Assembly: GCA_002708885.1 (NCBI GenBank)
Contig: PAPL01000088.1
Span: 3,671 to 14,239 of the forward strand
Reading direction: 5' to 3'
Source of the DNA: Verrucomicrobiales bacterium
Lineage (GTDB): Bacteria > Verrucomicrobiota > Verrucomicrobiia > Verrucomicrobiales > DEV007
Length of the DNA stretch: 10,569 bases
Part shown: piece by piece, positions 1 through 6,142 of the stretch
How positions within the stretch are numbered: position 1 is the first letter of the stretch
Layout: each line of letters opens with the position of its first letter
Translations under genes and position numbers: made by a program
The notes under the pieces: model-generated
Databases searched by the model: none
Seen by the model: the letters and a program-made list of their open reading frames with translations, nothing else
What the model was told of the DNA's origin: nothing

Positions 1-173
1 TGGAAGCACAGATACGCACAAAATAAAAGTATTGAAACTGTCAGCCATTCAAGGATTCCATCCTCGGCCAAATAATAGTTTTCTAAGAATTCAGGTGACG
101 TTTGAGCCAAAAGGACACCGACCGATATTATAATTACAATCGATGCATAGATTACTCGTTCAGCTAGTGGCAT
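1..173 (-). CDS. Small integral membrane protein of unknown function, N-terminal part (3' end outside window)
   Basis: Reading the minus strand from an ATG at 173 gives 57 open codons to the window edge, and an in-frame TAA 12 bases upstream of the ATG makes this the likely start. The peptide begins MPLAERV, then has a strongly hydrophobic stretch at about residues 7-23 (IYASIVIIISVGVLLA). A short polar loop follows, with acidic and aromatic residues (FLENYY, then AEDG), and a second hydrophobic stretch starts near residue 44 (EWLTVSILLFCAYLCF). This looks like a two-or-more-helix inner-membrane protein. The loop ending EDGxxEW reminds me of unnamed bacterial membrane proteins, but I cannot assign a family or function. 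A promoter-like TTGACG/TATTAA pair sits directly upstream. The call as a gene rests on the open frame, the hydrophobic pattern and the promoter. Confidence 0.65.
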   Translation of the reverse strand, partial: MPLAERVIYASIVIIISVGVLLAQTSPEFLENYYLAEDGILEWLTVSILLFCAYLCF

Positions 174-182
174 AGCGGTAAT

Positions 183-212
183 TTAATAAAACGTAAATGC
201 CCCCAGCGTCAA
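183..212 (-). promoter_or_regulatory. Candidate sigma-70-type promoter for the membrane-protein gene
   Basis: On the minus strand TTGACG (212-207) matches the -35 consensus at five of six bases. After 18 bases TATTAA (188-183) matches the -10 consensus at four of six. The start codon is at 173, so the predicted transcript would begin only a few bases before the ATG. No Shine-Dalgarno sequence is present. This is a pattern match only. Confidence 0.4.
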
Positions 213-458
213 TTTATAGGGATACTTGGACTTGAAGCCGTCGTAATGTTGAACGCATCAATGGTATGAAATTTCTTTAAAACTTATTAAGATAAAAAAG
301 TAAATTAGTATATGAATTGATGCTATTGCAGCGCCTACGTAGATCCGAGTTCTATCGATTTGCTTTGGATAAGTGATACCCGAACAACAAGTGGGTCAGG
401 TTCGAATATCAGATCAGTCCTAAACCGTTGAACAGGCTTTGCACATACATGAATCTAG

Positions 459-477
459 TTAGGCAAAGGTTTGCTAA
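459..477 (-). repeat. Imperfect inverted repeat downstream of tRNA-Arg
   Basis: TTAGGCAAA and TTTGCTAA face each other across two bases, pairing as an 8-bp stem with one bulged G if the innermost pairs open to form a loop. It starts about 20 bases past the 3' end of the tRNA in the direction of transcription. A smaller TGCT/AGCA pairing lies in between. No U-run follows it, so it may be a processing or weak termination structure, or chance. Confidence 0.25.
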
Positions 478-496
478 TTTGCTGGAATTTTAGCAG

Positions 497-568
497 TACA
501 CCCATCAGGAATCGAACCTGAACCCGCGGCTCCGGAAACCGCTGTACTATCCATTATACTATGGGTGC
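497..568 (-). tRNA. tRNA-Arg, anticodon CCG
   Basis: The 72-base minus-strand gene folds into a full cloverleaf. The acceptor stem is GCACCCA/TGGGTGT with a G1-U72 wobble and discriminator A73. The D stem is GTAT/GTAC around AATGGATA, and the anticodon stem is GCGGT/GCCGC. The anticodon loop TTCCGGA places CCG at positions 34-36. A 4-base variable loop follows, then T stem TCAGG/CCTGA with loop TTCGATT. CCG reads the arginine codon CGG. The 3' CCA is not encoded: the next genomic bases are CTG, so a CCA-adding enzyme is required. The gene stands alone and is divergent from proB. Confidence 0.96.
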
Positions 569-580
569 ATATGATATAGG

Positions 581-609
581 TAGATAAACTACAAAACACT
601 TCAAATCAA
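581..609 (-). promoter_or_regulatory. Candidate promoter for tRNA-Arg
   Basis: On the minus strand TTGATT (609-604) is followed after exactly 17 bases by TATCTA (586-581), placing a start point a few bases upstream of the tRNA 5' end at 568. The -35 matches at four of six bases and the -10 only at the first three, so the call is tentative. It overlaps the candidate proB promoter on the other strand. Confidence 0.28.
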
Positions 610-629
610 GATACAGACATAGGTATAAA
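600..629 (+). promoter_or_regulatory. Candidate promoter for proBA
   Basis: TTCAAA (600-605), an 18-base spacer and TATAAA (624-629) give four-of-six and five-of-six matches to the -35 and -10 boxes. A start near 636 would leave a leader of about 45 bases before the proB ATG at 681. The AGAAGAGA at 653-660 is too far from the ATG to be a normal ribosome binding site. Pattern match only. Confidence 0.3.
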
Positions 630-680
630 ACAATAGCTTTACACAATCTAAAAGAAGAGATTTAGTTCCGATCCCTCAAT

Positions 681-1442
681 ATGTCTAAAACTAAGGACAT
701 AATAGTAATTAAGTTTGGTTCCGGCATTCTAACTCGTCCAGATGGAATTGCCTTGGATGATTTTCAATTCGATGGACTTGTTAATGCGGTTTCCAATGTG
801 CATTCATTGGGAAAACAGCCGGTCATTGTGTCCAGTGGAGCCGCGGCCGCCGGAATGATGGCTTTCGGGATAAAGGAGCGTCCGGACGATTTGTCTGAAC
901 TTCAGGCCTGTTGTGCTGTGGGTCAGACCCGACTAATGCACTTCTATGAGACTCTTTTCCGTCAATACGGGTTGAATGTTGCTCAACTGTTGCTGACGAA
1001 CGAAGATTTCTCGACTCCTAACCGGATCTTAAACGTTAACAATACTTTCGAAAATCTGTTACAGCACGACGATGTGATCCCTATAGTTAATGAAAATGAT
1101 TCTGTTGCCACAGAAGAGCTGAAGTTTGGAGATAACGATTCCCTCTCGGCTTCATTGTCTATTTTAATTAAGGCCTCACTATTAATGATTTTAACTGAAG
1201 TTGACGGGTTAATGGATTCGGAGGGGAATGTTATTGCTGACATTAGTGATATCGATGGTGTGACTCAGCACGTTAGAAGTGACACTGGAGCATATTCTGT
1301 AGGAGGTATGTCGACTAAACTTGAAGCGCTGGCCATGGCGTCCCTCTCTGGAATCCCTGGCCTCATTGCTAATGGAAGAAAATTTGAACAATTGCCCGAA
1401 CTGATAAATGGAGAAGGCTTATGCAGTAGAATTACGATTTAA
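681..1442 (+). CDS. proB: Glutamate 5-kinase, short form without PUA domain
   Basis: ProB phosphorylates L-glutamate with ATP to gamma-glutamyl phosphate, the first and usually proline-inhibited step of cytosolic proline synthesis. The whole 253-residue protein is one amino-acid-kinase domain. It has the N-terminal lysine/glycine loop KFGSG (11-15), VSSGA (50-54), the catalytic and glutamate-binding block NEND (137-140) followed by KFGDND (148-153), LTEVDGL (171-177), and GGMSTK (208-213) near the ATP site. E. coli ProB is about 367 residues because of a C-terminal PUA domain. Here the stop comes right after the kinase fold, and the next gene starts two bases later, so the short form looks native rather than broken. 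The ATG is chosen because the kinase strand begins at once (DIIVIKFG). It has no clear Shine-Dalgarno sequence and is co-directional with proA. Confidence 0.97.
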   Translation: MSKTKDIIVIKFGSGILTRPDGIALDDFQFDGLVNAVSNVHSLGKQPVIVSSGAAAAGMMAFGIKERPDDLSELQACCAVGQTRLMHFYETLFRQYGLNVAQLLLTNEDFSTPNRILNVNNTFENLLQHDDVIPIVNENDSVATEELKFGDNDSLSASLSILIKASLLMILTEVDGLMDSEGNVIADISDIDGVTQHVRSDTGAYSVGGMSTKLEALAMASLSGIPGLIANGRKFEQLPELINGEGLCSRITI

Positions 1443-1444
1443 TT

Positions 1445-2710
1445 ATGAATGAGGACATTAAAGGTAAAATAGAAACGATGGGCGCGGCTGCTCTTTCCGC
1501 GTCCAGAGAGCTTTCTACTCTGGAAACTGAAAAAAAGAATCAAATACTCATGGCCATGGCTGATCAGCTGATGGCTGACGCGGATACGATAATTGAAGCT
1601 AATGGGGTTGATATTTCAGCGGCTGAACAGAACGGGTTAACGAGTGCCATGATTGACAGACTCAGGCTCGATGAGTCGAGAGTCGAATCGATTGCTGATG
1701 GCATCCGTCAAGTTGCATCATTGCCTGATCCTGTTGGTCAGATAATGGATGACTGGGAAAGGCCTAATGGGATGAGAATAAGGCAATTGAGGGTTCCGAT
1801 CGGAGTCATTGGTATTATTTATGAATCAAGGCCAAATGTGACGAGTGATGCTGCTGTTTTGTGTTTGAAGACCGGAAATGCAACGATATTACGCGGCGGC
1901 AAAGAATCGATCCATTCGAACAAGGCCATTGCTGCTTCTCTTCAGAGCGGAGGTGAACTTGAGGGGCTACCAAAGAATAGTATCCAACTGATTCCCTTTA
2001 CGGAGAGGGAAAGTGTTAAGCATTTAGCTCAAATGGATCAGTATCTGGATCTGATCATACCCAGAGGTGGAGCTGGTCTCATTGAGGCAGTTGTCTCCAT
2101 GGCCAGGATGCCTGTCATAAAGCATTACGACGGGATTTGTCATCTGTACATTGACGATGAATGTGATCCCGAGATGGCGAGGAAGCTGGTAATTGATTCC
2201 AAGACCCAGAAACCGAGTGTATGTAATGCTCTTGAGACGCTTTTAATATCAGAGCAGGTCGCCGAGACATTGCTTCCACTCATTGCGTCTGATTTGACTG
2301 AGAGGAACGTTGAACTCCGCTGTGATGAGAGATCGCTGGCCTTAATTGGAAGTTCAGCAGTTCCTGCAACTGATGATGATTGGAGAGCTGAATATCTGGA
2401 CCTGATTTTGTCAATTAAGGTAGTTGAGGGTATTGATGAGGCTGTCCGCCATATTAATGAATATGGCTCTCATCACAGTGATTGTATTGTCACTGTTTCC
2501 GAGTCAAAAGCTGATCAGTTCATGAGTGAAATAGATTCAGCGACGGTGTTCTGGAACGTTTCTACAAGATTCAGTGATGGTGAAGAGTTTGGTTTCGGAG
2601 CAGAGATTGGGATTAGCACTGATAAGTTGCATGCTAGGGGTCCAATGGCATTGCGAGAACTTACCTCTTACAAGTACCTCATCACGGGTAATGGCCAAAC
2701 TAAGGTTTGA
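1445..2710 (+). CDS. proA: Gamma-glutamyl phosphate reductase (glutamate-5-semialdehyde dehydrogenase)
   Basis: ProA reduces unstable gamma-glutamyl phosphate with NADPH to glutamate-5-semialdehyde, which cyclises to pyrroline-5-carboxylate, the ProC substrate. The 421 residues match the family length of about 417 and show the aldehyde-dehydrogenase-like fold throughout. Visible are IYESRPNVTSDAA (125-137), the nucleotide-binding stretch ILRGGKESIHSN (148-159), IIPRGGAGLI (204-213), IKHYDG (225-230), and the catalytic cysteine C260 in KPSVCNALETLL. The C-terminal signature FGAEIGISTDK and HARGPM is intact. One small oddity is WNVSTRF where most relatives I recall have NASTRF. The gene starts two bases after proB, consistent with translational coupling and with channelling of the labile acyl phosphate between the two enzymes. 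ProC is not in the window. The 3' end faces mnmH across 16 bases. Confidence 0.97.
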   Translation: MNEDIKGKIETMGAAALSASRELSTLETEKKNQILMAMADQLMADADTIIEANGVDISAAEQNGLTSAMIDRLRLDESRVESIADGIRQVASLPDPVGQIMDDWERPNGMRIRQLRVPIGVIGIIYESRPNVTSDAAVLCLKTGNATILRGGKESIHSNKAIAASLQSGGELEGLPKNSIQLIPFTERESVKHLAQMDQYLDLIIPRGGAGLIEAVVSMARMPVIKHYDGICHLYIDDECDPEMARKLVIDSKTQKPSVCNALETLLISEQVAETLLPLIASDLTERNVELRCDERSLALIGSSAVPATDDDWRAEYLDLILSIKVVEGIDEAVRHINEYGSHHSDCIVTVSESKADQFMSEIDSATVFWNVSTRFSDGEEFGFGAEIGISTDKLHARGPMALRELTSYKYLITGNGQTKV

Positions 2711-2726
2711 TTTATTAGGCGAAGGC

Positions 2727-3788
2727 TCATGAGGGCACTGAAGCTTTTATTTGTTCAGCCAAATTGCGAAGCGAAACGTCATTGATTTCATTGATGTTAA
2801 AGACTTTTACTGCCGCACTGGAATAGGTCTTTTGTCGAGAACTGATGTATGCGGCGTCATAATGGTCCTCGAGTATTGATCTCACGAATGCTTTATAATC
2901 ACCATCATCGATCATGCTAATCCATTTGTCATAGACTCTATCACTTTTGAGGTGCCTGATCTTTGAAAGTTTAGTTTTCAACAGTTCTTTATCCTCAATG
3001 AAGTGAATGTATTCATTGAGTAGAAAATCGACTCTGAATTTTCTCTCAGTTTCAATTTCCCAGACATCTGAATTTTTCATCATGGTCCAAAAATTTGATG
3101 GTATCTGAAGGTCGCCGATTCGGGAACTTTCAGATTCCAAAAAGACAGGTATTTTGTCATTTAGCGTTAGGAATTTTTCATATAACAATCGCTCAAACAT
3201 TTTTTGACTTGGCTGATCATTGTTGCTCTCTTCACCAAGTGCCGATCCTCTGTGAGAAGCCAAGCCTTCAAGGTCGATTGTTTGGCACCCTAAAGATTCG
3301 AGATGCATTAGGAGCTTTGTTTTTCCTGATCCCGTCAGTCCTGAAATAATCTTAAAAGAAAGATCATTTTTTAGAATGTCATTGAATGATTCAATAACAT
3401 GCTTTCTGTAGCCCTGATATCCACCCTCAAGTAATGATGGTCGCCAGCCGACAGATTCCAAAATAGTAGCCAAGGACCGGGACCTTTCGCCGCCGCGCCA
3501 GCAATATATGAGTGGAGAATAATCTTTCTTCTTATCAACAAAGTAATCCTTAAGATGCTCAGAAATATTATACGAAACTAAAGCAGCGCCGCGTCTCCTT
3601 GCCTCAAATGGATTGACCTGCTTATAGATGGTGCCGACCTCTTCGCGTTCTGAATTTGAAAGTACAGGCAAGTTAATTGCATCAGGAAGATGGTCCTCGC
3701 CAAACTCTGACGGGGATCGAACATCTATAATGTCATCATAGTCAGAGAGATGTACATCTTTTGAAGATATGTGGTTAATATTTAACAT
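2727..3788 (-). CDS. mnmH: tRNA 2-selenouridine synthase (rhodanese plus P-loop)
   Basis: MnmH (SelU, YbbB) replaces sulfur with selenium in 5-methylaminomethyl-2-thiouridine at the wobble position of tRNAs for Lys, Glu and Gln, using selenophosphate from SelD. A geranylated intermediate is known in the family. The 353-residue protein has the family layout. The N-terminal rhodanese domain has IDVRSPSEFGEDHLPDAINLP (from residue 21) and the active-site cysteine C96 in YCWRGGERS. The C-terminal half has a Walker A loop GLTGSGKT (150-157) and the family signature DLEGLASHRGSALG (172-185). E. coli MnmH is about 364 residues, so this looks complete. The ATG at 3788 leads directly into the rhodanese domain. 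It has no Shine-Dalgarno sequence, but an exact TATAAT lies just upstream. No selD or selenocysteine gene is visible nearby, so selenium use must be checked elsewhere in the genome. Confidence 0.96.
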   Translation of the reverse strand: MLNINHISSKDVHLSDYDDIIDVRSPSEFGEDHLPDAINLPVLSNSEREEVGTIYKQVNPFEARRRGAALVSYNISEHLKDYFVDKKKDYSPLIYCWRGGERSRSLATILESVGWRPSLLEGGYQGYRKHVIESFNDILKNDLSFKIISGLTGSGKTKLLMHLESLGCQTIDLEGLASHRGSALGEESNNDQPSQKMFERLLYEKFLTLNDKIPVFLESESSRIGDLQIPSNFWTMMKNSDVWEIETERKFRVDFLLNEYIHFIEDKELLKTKLSKIRHLKSDRVYDKWISMIDDGDYKAFVRSILEDHYDAAYISSRQKTYSSAAVKVFNINEINDVSLRNLAEQIKASVPS

Positions 3789-3802
3789 TAAGGAGTTAAG
3801 CT

Positions 3803-3808
3803 ATTATA
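3803..3808 (-). promoter_or_regulatory. Candidate -10 box (TATAAT) for mnmH
   Basis: A perfect TATAAT on the minus strand lies 14 bases before the mnmH ATG (3788), which predicts a leader of only about 5-9 bases. I see no good -35 hexamer at 16-18 bases upstream. The bases immediately before the ATG read CTCCTTA, which cannot pair with the 16S tail, so initiation would not depend on a Shine-Dalgarno sequence. Confidence 0.33.
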
Positions 3809-3814
3809 CAGGGT

Positions 3815-3843
3815 TTGCGATGTTATACACGATAAGCCATTAT
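3815..3843 (+). promoter_or_regulatory. Candidate promoter for the ketoacyl-synthase gene
   Basis: TTGCGA (3815-3820), a 17-base spacer and CATTAT (3838-3843) each match consensus at four of six bases. The start codon follows 14 bases later, so the leader would be under ten bases. The motif lies within the 69-base divergent gap shared with mnmH. Weak evidence. Confidence 0.25.
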
Positions 3844-3857
3844 CAATACAGTAATTG

Positions 3858-5072
3858 ATGGATATTTGGATAACAGGAATTGGATCGATATGTTCAGCTG
3901 GAGCGGGTTCAAATGTGTTATATGAGGCCTCCCTCAAGTCATCAATTAATATTAGGACCATTAAAGTTCGTTCTGGGAAAGTAAAATCTGATATACCTGT
4001 ATGTTCAGTAGCTGACAATGCATTGGATATAGCAAAGCTAAAAGGAGCCAGCAAACTAGACAGGACGTCTCAATTAGCATTTGTGGCTGCCAATGAAGCG
4101 TGGATTCAATCAGGATTAAATCAATCTAATCATGACCCTAGCAGGGTCTCAGTCATAGCAGGAACATCAAGGGGTCCGGTAGGTAAATGGCAGGAAACTT
4201 ATGAAAGACAAATATCAGGCAAGTCACAACTGCCATCACTAGCTGCTACGGGCACGATGGCTTCACTAAGTGGTTCCCTATCTCAGTGCCTTGGTGTCAC
4301 AGGAACTTCTCTCACTCTTTCATCGACTTGTTCGTCCGGAGCTTCAGCCGTTGGCATGGGGGCGACGCTCATCAAAGGCGGCATTAGTGATGTCTCAGTA
4401 GTGGGCGGGTCTGAATCAGTCATAAATGAGGCCATTATCAGTGTGATGAAGTCAGCAGGGCTATTAGGACAAGATCCTGAATATGAAAAGACATGCAAAC
4501 CTTTCGATGTGGGACGGAATGGTTTAGTCGTTGGGGAAGGTGCGGGGTTTTTAATCATCGAATCATCAGACCATGTGGAAAAAAGAAACGGGACGCCCAT
4601 TGCTCGACTATCAGGCTGGTCAGGCGGTCTCAGTCTTAGCGGCAAGGTAGGCGTTGAAGAGAGTGGCAAGGGTCTCGCCAAGACAATTAATGAGACGATT
4701 GCCATGGCGGAAATTAATCCTGCTGAAATAAATTATATCAACGCTCACGGGACAGGGACATTGCTCAATGACTTATGTGAATGCAAAGCGATCAACGAGG
4801 TCAGTGATTTGTCGAAAGTTCCATTAAGTTCAATTAAGCCTATAACTGGCCATTGCCTTGGAGCTTCGCCTGCGCTCGAAGCGGTGCTCTCAATCATGAC
4901 CCTCAAAGAAGGAGAAATGCCTCACACAACGAACCTTCGGCGCATTGATCCTCAGATAAATTTAAATTTACTAAAGGATGTTCCGCAAAGAATGAATAAG
5001 AGTAATGTGCTCTCAACGTCTCTTGGGTTCTGGGGCAATCATGCCTCACTTCTATTTTCGAGTATTTCGTAA
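3858..5072 (+). CDS. FabF-like 3-oxoacyl-ACP synthase (KAS), substrate unknown
   Basis: A condensing enzyme of the FabB/FabF thiolase fold, expected to join an acyl thioester to malonyl-ACP in the cytosol. From the ATG at 3858 it has 404 residues, close to FabF (about 413). A TTG codon directly before the ATG also lies in frame. The catalytic triad is complete: C158 in SSTCSSGA, H297 in NAHGTGT, and H332 in ITGHCLGAS with the partner lysine K327. The usual C-terminal GFGGTNxSL reads GFWGNHASL (390-398), so a glycine is replaced by tryptophan and TN by NH beside the gating phenylalanine. No acyl carrier protein, malonyl transferase or reductase accompanies it. The neighbours are mnmH and the menaquinone operon, whose last gene it overlaps tail to tail by 34 bases. 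It could be the main elongation enzyme or a specialised KAS. The sequence does not decide. Confidence 0.9.
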   Translation: MDIWITGIGSICSAGAGSNVLYEASLKSSINIRTIKVRSGKVKSDIPVCSVADNALDIAKLKGASKLDRTSQLAFVAANEAWIQSGLNQSNHDPSRVSVIAGTSRGPVGKWQETYERQISGKSQLPSLAATGTMASLSGSLSQCLGVTGTSLTLSSTCSSGASAVGMGATLIKGGISDVSVVGGSESVINEAIISVMKSAGLLGQDPEYEKTCKPFDVGRNGLVVGEGAGFLIIESSDHVEKRNGTPIARLSGWSGGLSLSGKVGVEESGKGLAKTINETIAMAEINPAEINYINAHGTGTLLNDLCECKAINEVSDLSKVPLSSIKPITGHCLGASPALEAVLSIMTLKEGEMPHTTNLRRIDPQINLNLLKDVPQRMNKSNVLSTSLGFWGNHASLLFSSIS

Positions 5073-6142
5073 AGTTTCCCTATGCGTATTTTACCCAATG
5101 ATGTGCGTGGCAGCTTGTCGATTATTAACAACTCTTCCGCTCTTTCTATGCTGTTTACGGAGTCATTAAAGCGTTCAAAGGCCCTCTGGGCATCAGAGGA
5201 GCTCTCCGCAACCATTACAATTCTATTTCCTTTCCTTAGATCAGGTGTTGCTATAAGAGTTGCTGAATGATCATATAAATTGGTCACCAATGAGCGGAGA
5301 CGCTCAATGTCTATTTTTTCACCGAGAATTTTAATCTGCTCATCCTTTCTCCCGGTAATGGAAATTTTGTCATTGTTAAAAACACCGGTGTCTCCAGTCA
5401 GGAACCATCCATCATCGGTGAAAGGTGCATTAAATTCCCAATTACCGTCTGCATTTTCGATGTATCCGTCGAACAGCGCATCCCCTTTTACTTCAAGTTC
5501 ATTAACCTCACTGATTCGTATGTTCCATATTTGCAAAGTTTTCATTCCGTCTCCAGGACGAACCTCGGTAGCAATCTGTGAACAAGTTTCAGTCATGCCG
5601 TAAGTGGCAAGTGCCGGCCAACCGAGCTCTAAGGCTTTGGTCCGTGTGTCTTCCCGGAGCTTATCCCCTCCAATGATTAATGCTCTCATTTGAGTATTTG
5701 GCCTGAGATTTAACTTTATCAGATCATGCAGTTGTGAAGGAACTAATGAGCACAATGATATTTGATCCTGATTGAGTGTGTTTACGAAATCTTCAGGAGA
5801 CCATTTGCTTCTAAATTCGATTATGCTAGAGCCACTTAATGCGGCTCTGGCATGTATTGAGAGACCGCTCACATGGGTCGTCGGTAAGCAGCATAGCCAT
5901 TTATCCTTTGCGCAAATATTAAGATGATCATTGACTGACTTTGCAGAACGAAGCATCGCCCTTTTTGAAATGATTGAGAGTCTTGGTGATGAGATGGTCC
6001 CAGAGGTAGGAATCATAATGCTTCCCTTAATGCCGAGATCAGAAATTGCACTCTGCAAAGATTTATCAATCCCTTCAGATGATTGACTAGTAAGAATGGA
6101 ATTGTCAGATGAATCCCAATAACTTTTGTTAAAGTCATTCAT
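5039..6142 (-). CDS. menE: o-Succinylbenzoate--CoA ligase, short form
   Basis: MenE adenylates o-succinylbenzoate and transfers it to CoA, giving the MenB substrate. The ATG at 6142 forms an ATGA overlap with the menC stop and has GGGGAG seven bases upstream, so I prefer it to the in-frame GTG at 6157. That gives 367 residues. Acyl-adenylate motifs in order are TSGTISSPR (46-54), LPTTHVSGLS (86-95), YGMTETCSQIA (181-191), GWFLTGDTG (245-253), GRKDEQIK (264-271) and the catalytic lysine K351 in SLGK. Only about 45 residues precede the first motif, against well over 100 in most acyl-CoA synthetases, so the N-terminal subdomain is reduced. Short MenE forms are known in some phyla. The phosphate loop is atypical, with ISSPR in place of TGxPK. 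The identity rests on these motifs and on its place as last gene of the men operon. Confidence 0.94.
   Translation of the reverse strand: MNDFNKSYWDSSDNSILTSQSSEGIDKSLQSAISDLGIKGSIMIPTSGTISSPRLSIISKRAMLRSAKSVNDHLNICAKDKWLCCLPTTHVSGLSIHARAALSGSSIIEFRSKWSPEDFVNTLNQDQISLCSLVPSQLHDLIKLNLRPNTQMRALIIGGDKLREDTRTKALELGWPALATYGMTETCSQIATEVRPGDGMKTLQIWNIRISEVNELEVKGDALFDGYIENADGNWEFNAPFTDDGWFLTGDTGVFNNDKISITGRKDEQIKILGEKIDIERLRSLVTNLYDHSATLIATPDLRKGNRIVMVAESSSDAQRAFERFNDSVNSIERAEELLIIDKLPRTSLGKIRIGKLYEILENRSEA

Larger units (their letters stand above)
174..496. other. Gene-free stretch between membrane-protein gene and tRNA-Arg
   Basis: About 320 bases with no convincing coding region on either strand. 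The longest open stretch I noticed, minus strand ending in TGA at 260-258, has about 46 codons and no ATG, GTG or TTG start. An 18-codon ATG frame on the plus strand (320-376) has no recognisable start signal. The stretch holds the promoter-like pair at 183-212, an A-rich run near 291-299, an 8-base palindrome CTACGTAG near 336, and the imperfect inverted repeat at 459-477. I recognise no riboswitch, sRNA family or second tRNA here. Confidence 0.5.

Noticed and set aside
320..376. 18-codon plus-strand frame beginning MLLQRLRRSEF, considered as a leader peptide
   Set aside because: No ribosome binding site, no attenuator-like hairpin and no downstream gene on the same strand before the tRNA (which is on the other strand).
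258..398. Open minus-strand frame of about 46 codons with a hydrophobic C-terminal part
   Set aside because: It has no ATG, GTG or TTG start and no start signal, and such a length is expected by chance in AT-rich DNA. I recognise no family.
391..420. GTTCGAAT-containing stretch resembling a tRNA T arm
   Set aside because: The flanks (TCAGG and ATCAG) do not pair into a T stem, and no acceptor or anticodon arm can be drawn around it.
2711..2760. Possible terminator between proA and mnmH
   Set aside because: CTCATGAG is an 8-base palindrome with no loop, and no stable stem followed by a T-run is visible. Most of the stretch is mnmH coding sequence.
3788..4054. 88-codon minus-strand frame covering the mnmH/ketoacyl-synthase gap and the start of the synthase
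   Set aside because: It overlaps the conserved N-terminus of the synthase, ends exactly at the mnmH start region and has no family resemblance.
4283..4705. 140-codon minus-strand open frame opposite the ketoacyl synthase
   Set aside because: It lies wholly within a gene with intact catalytic motifs. Its translation is low-complexity and proline-rich, as expected for the reverse frame of a conserved coding region.
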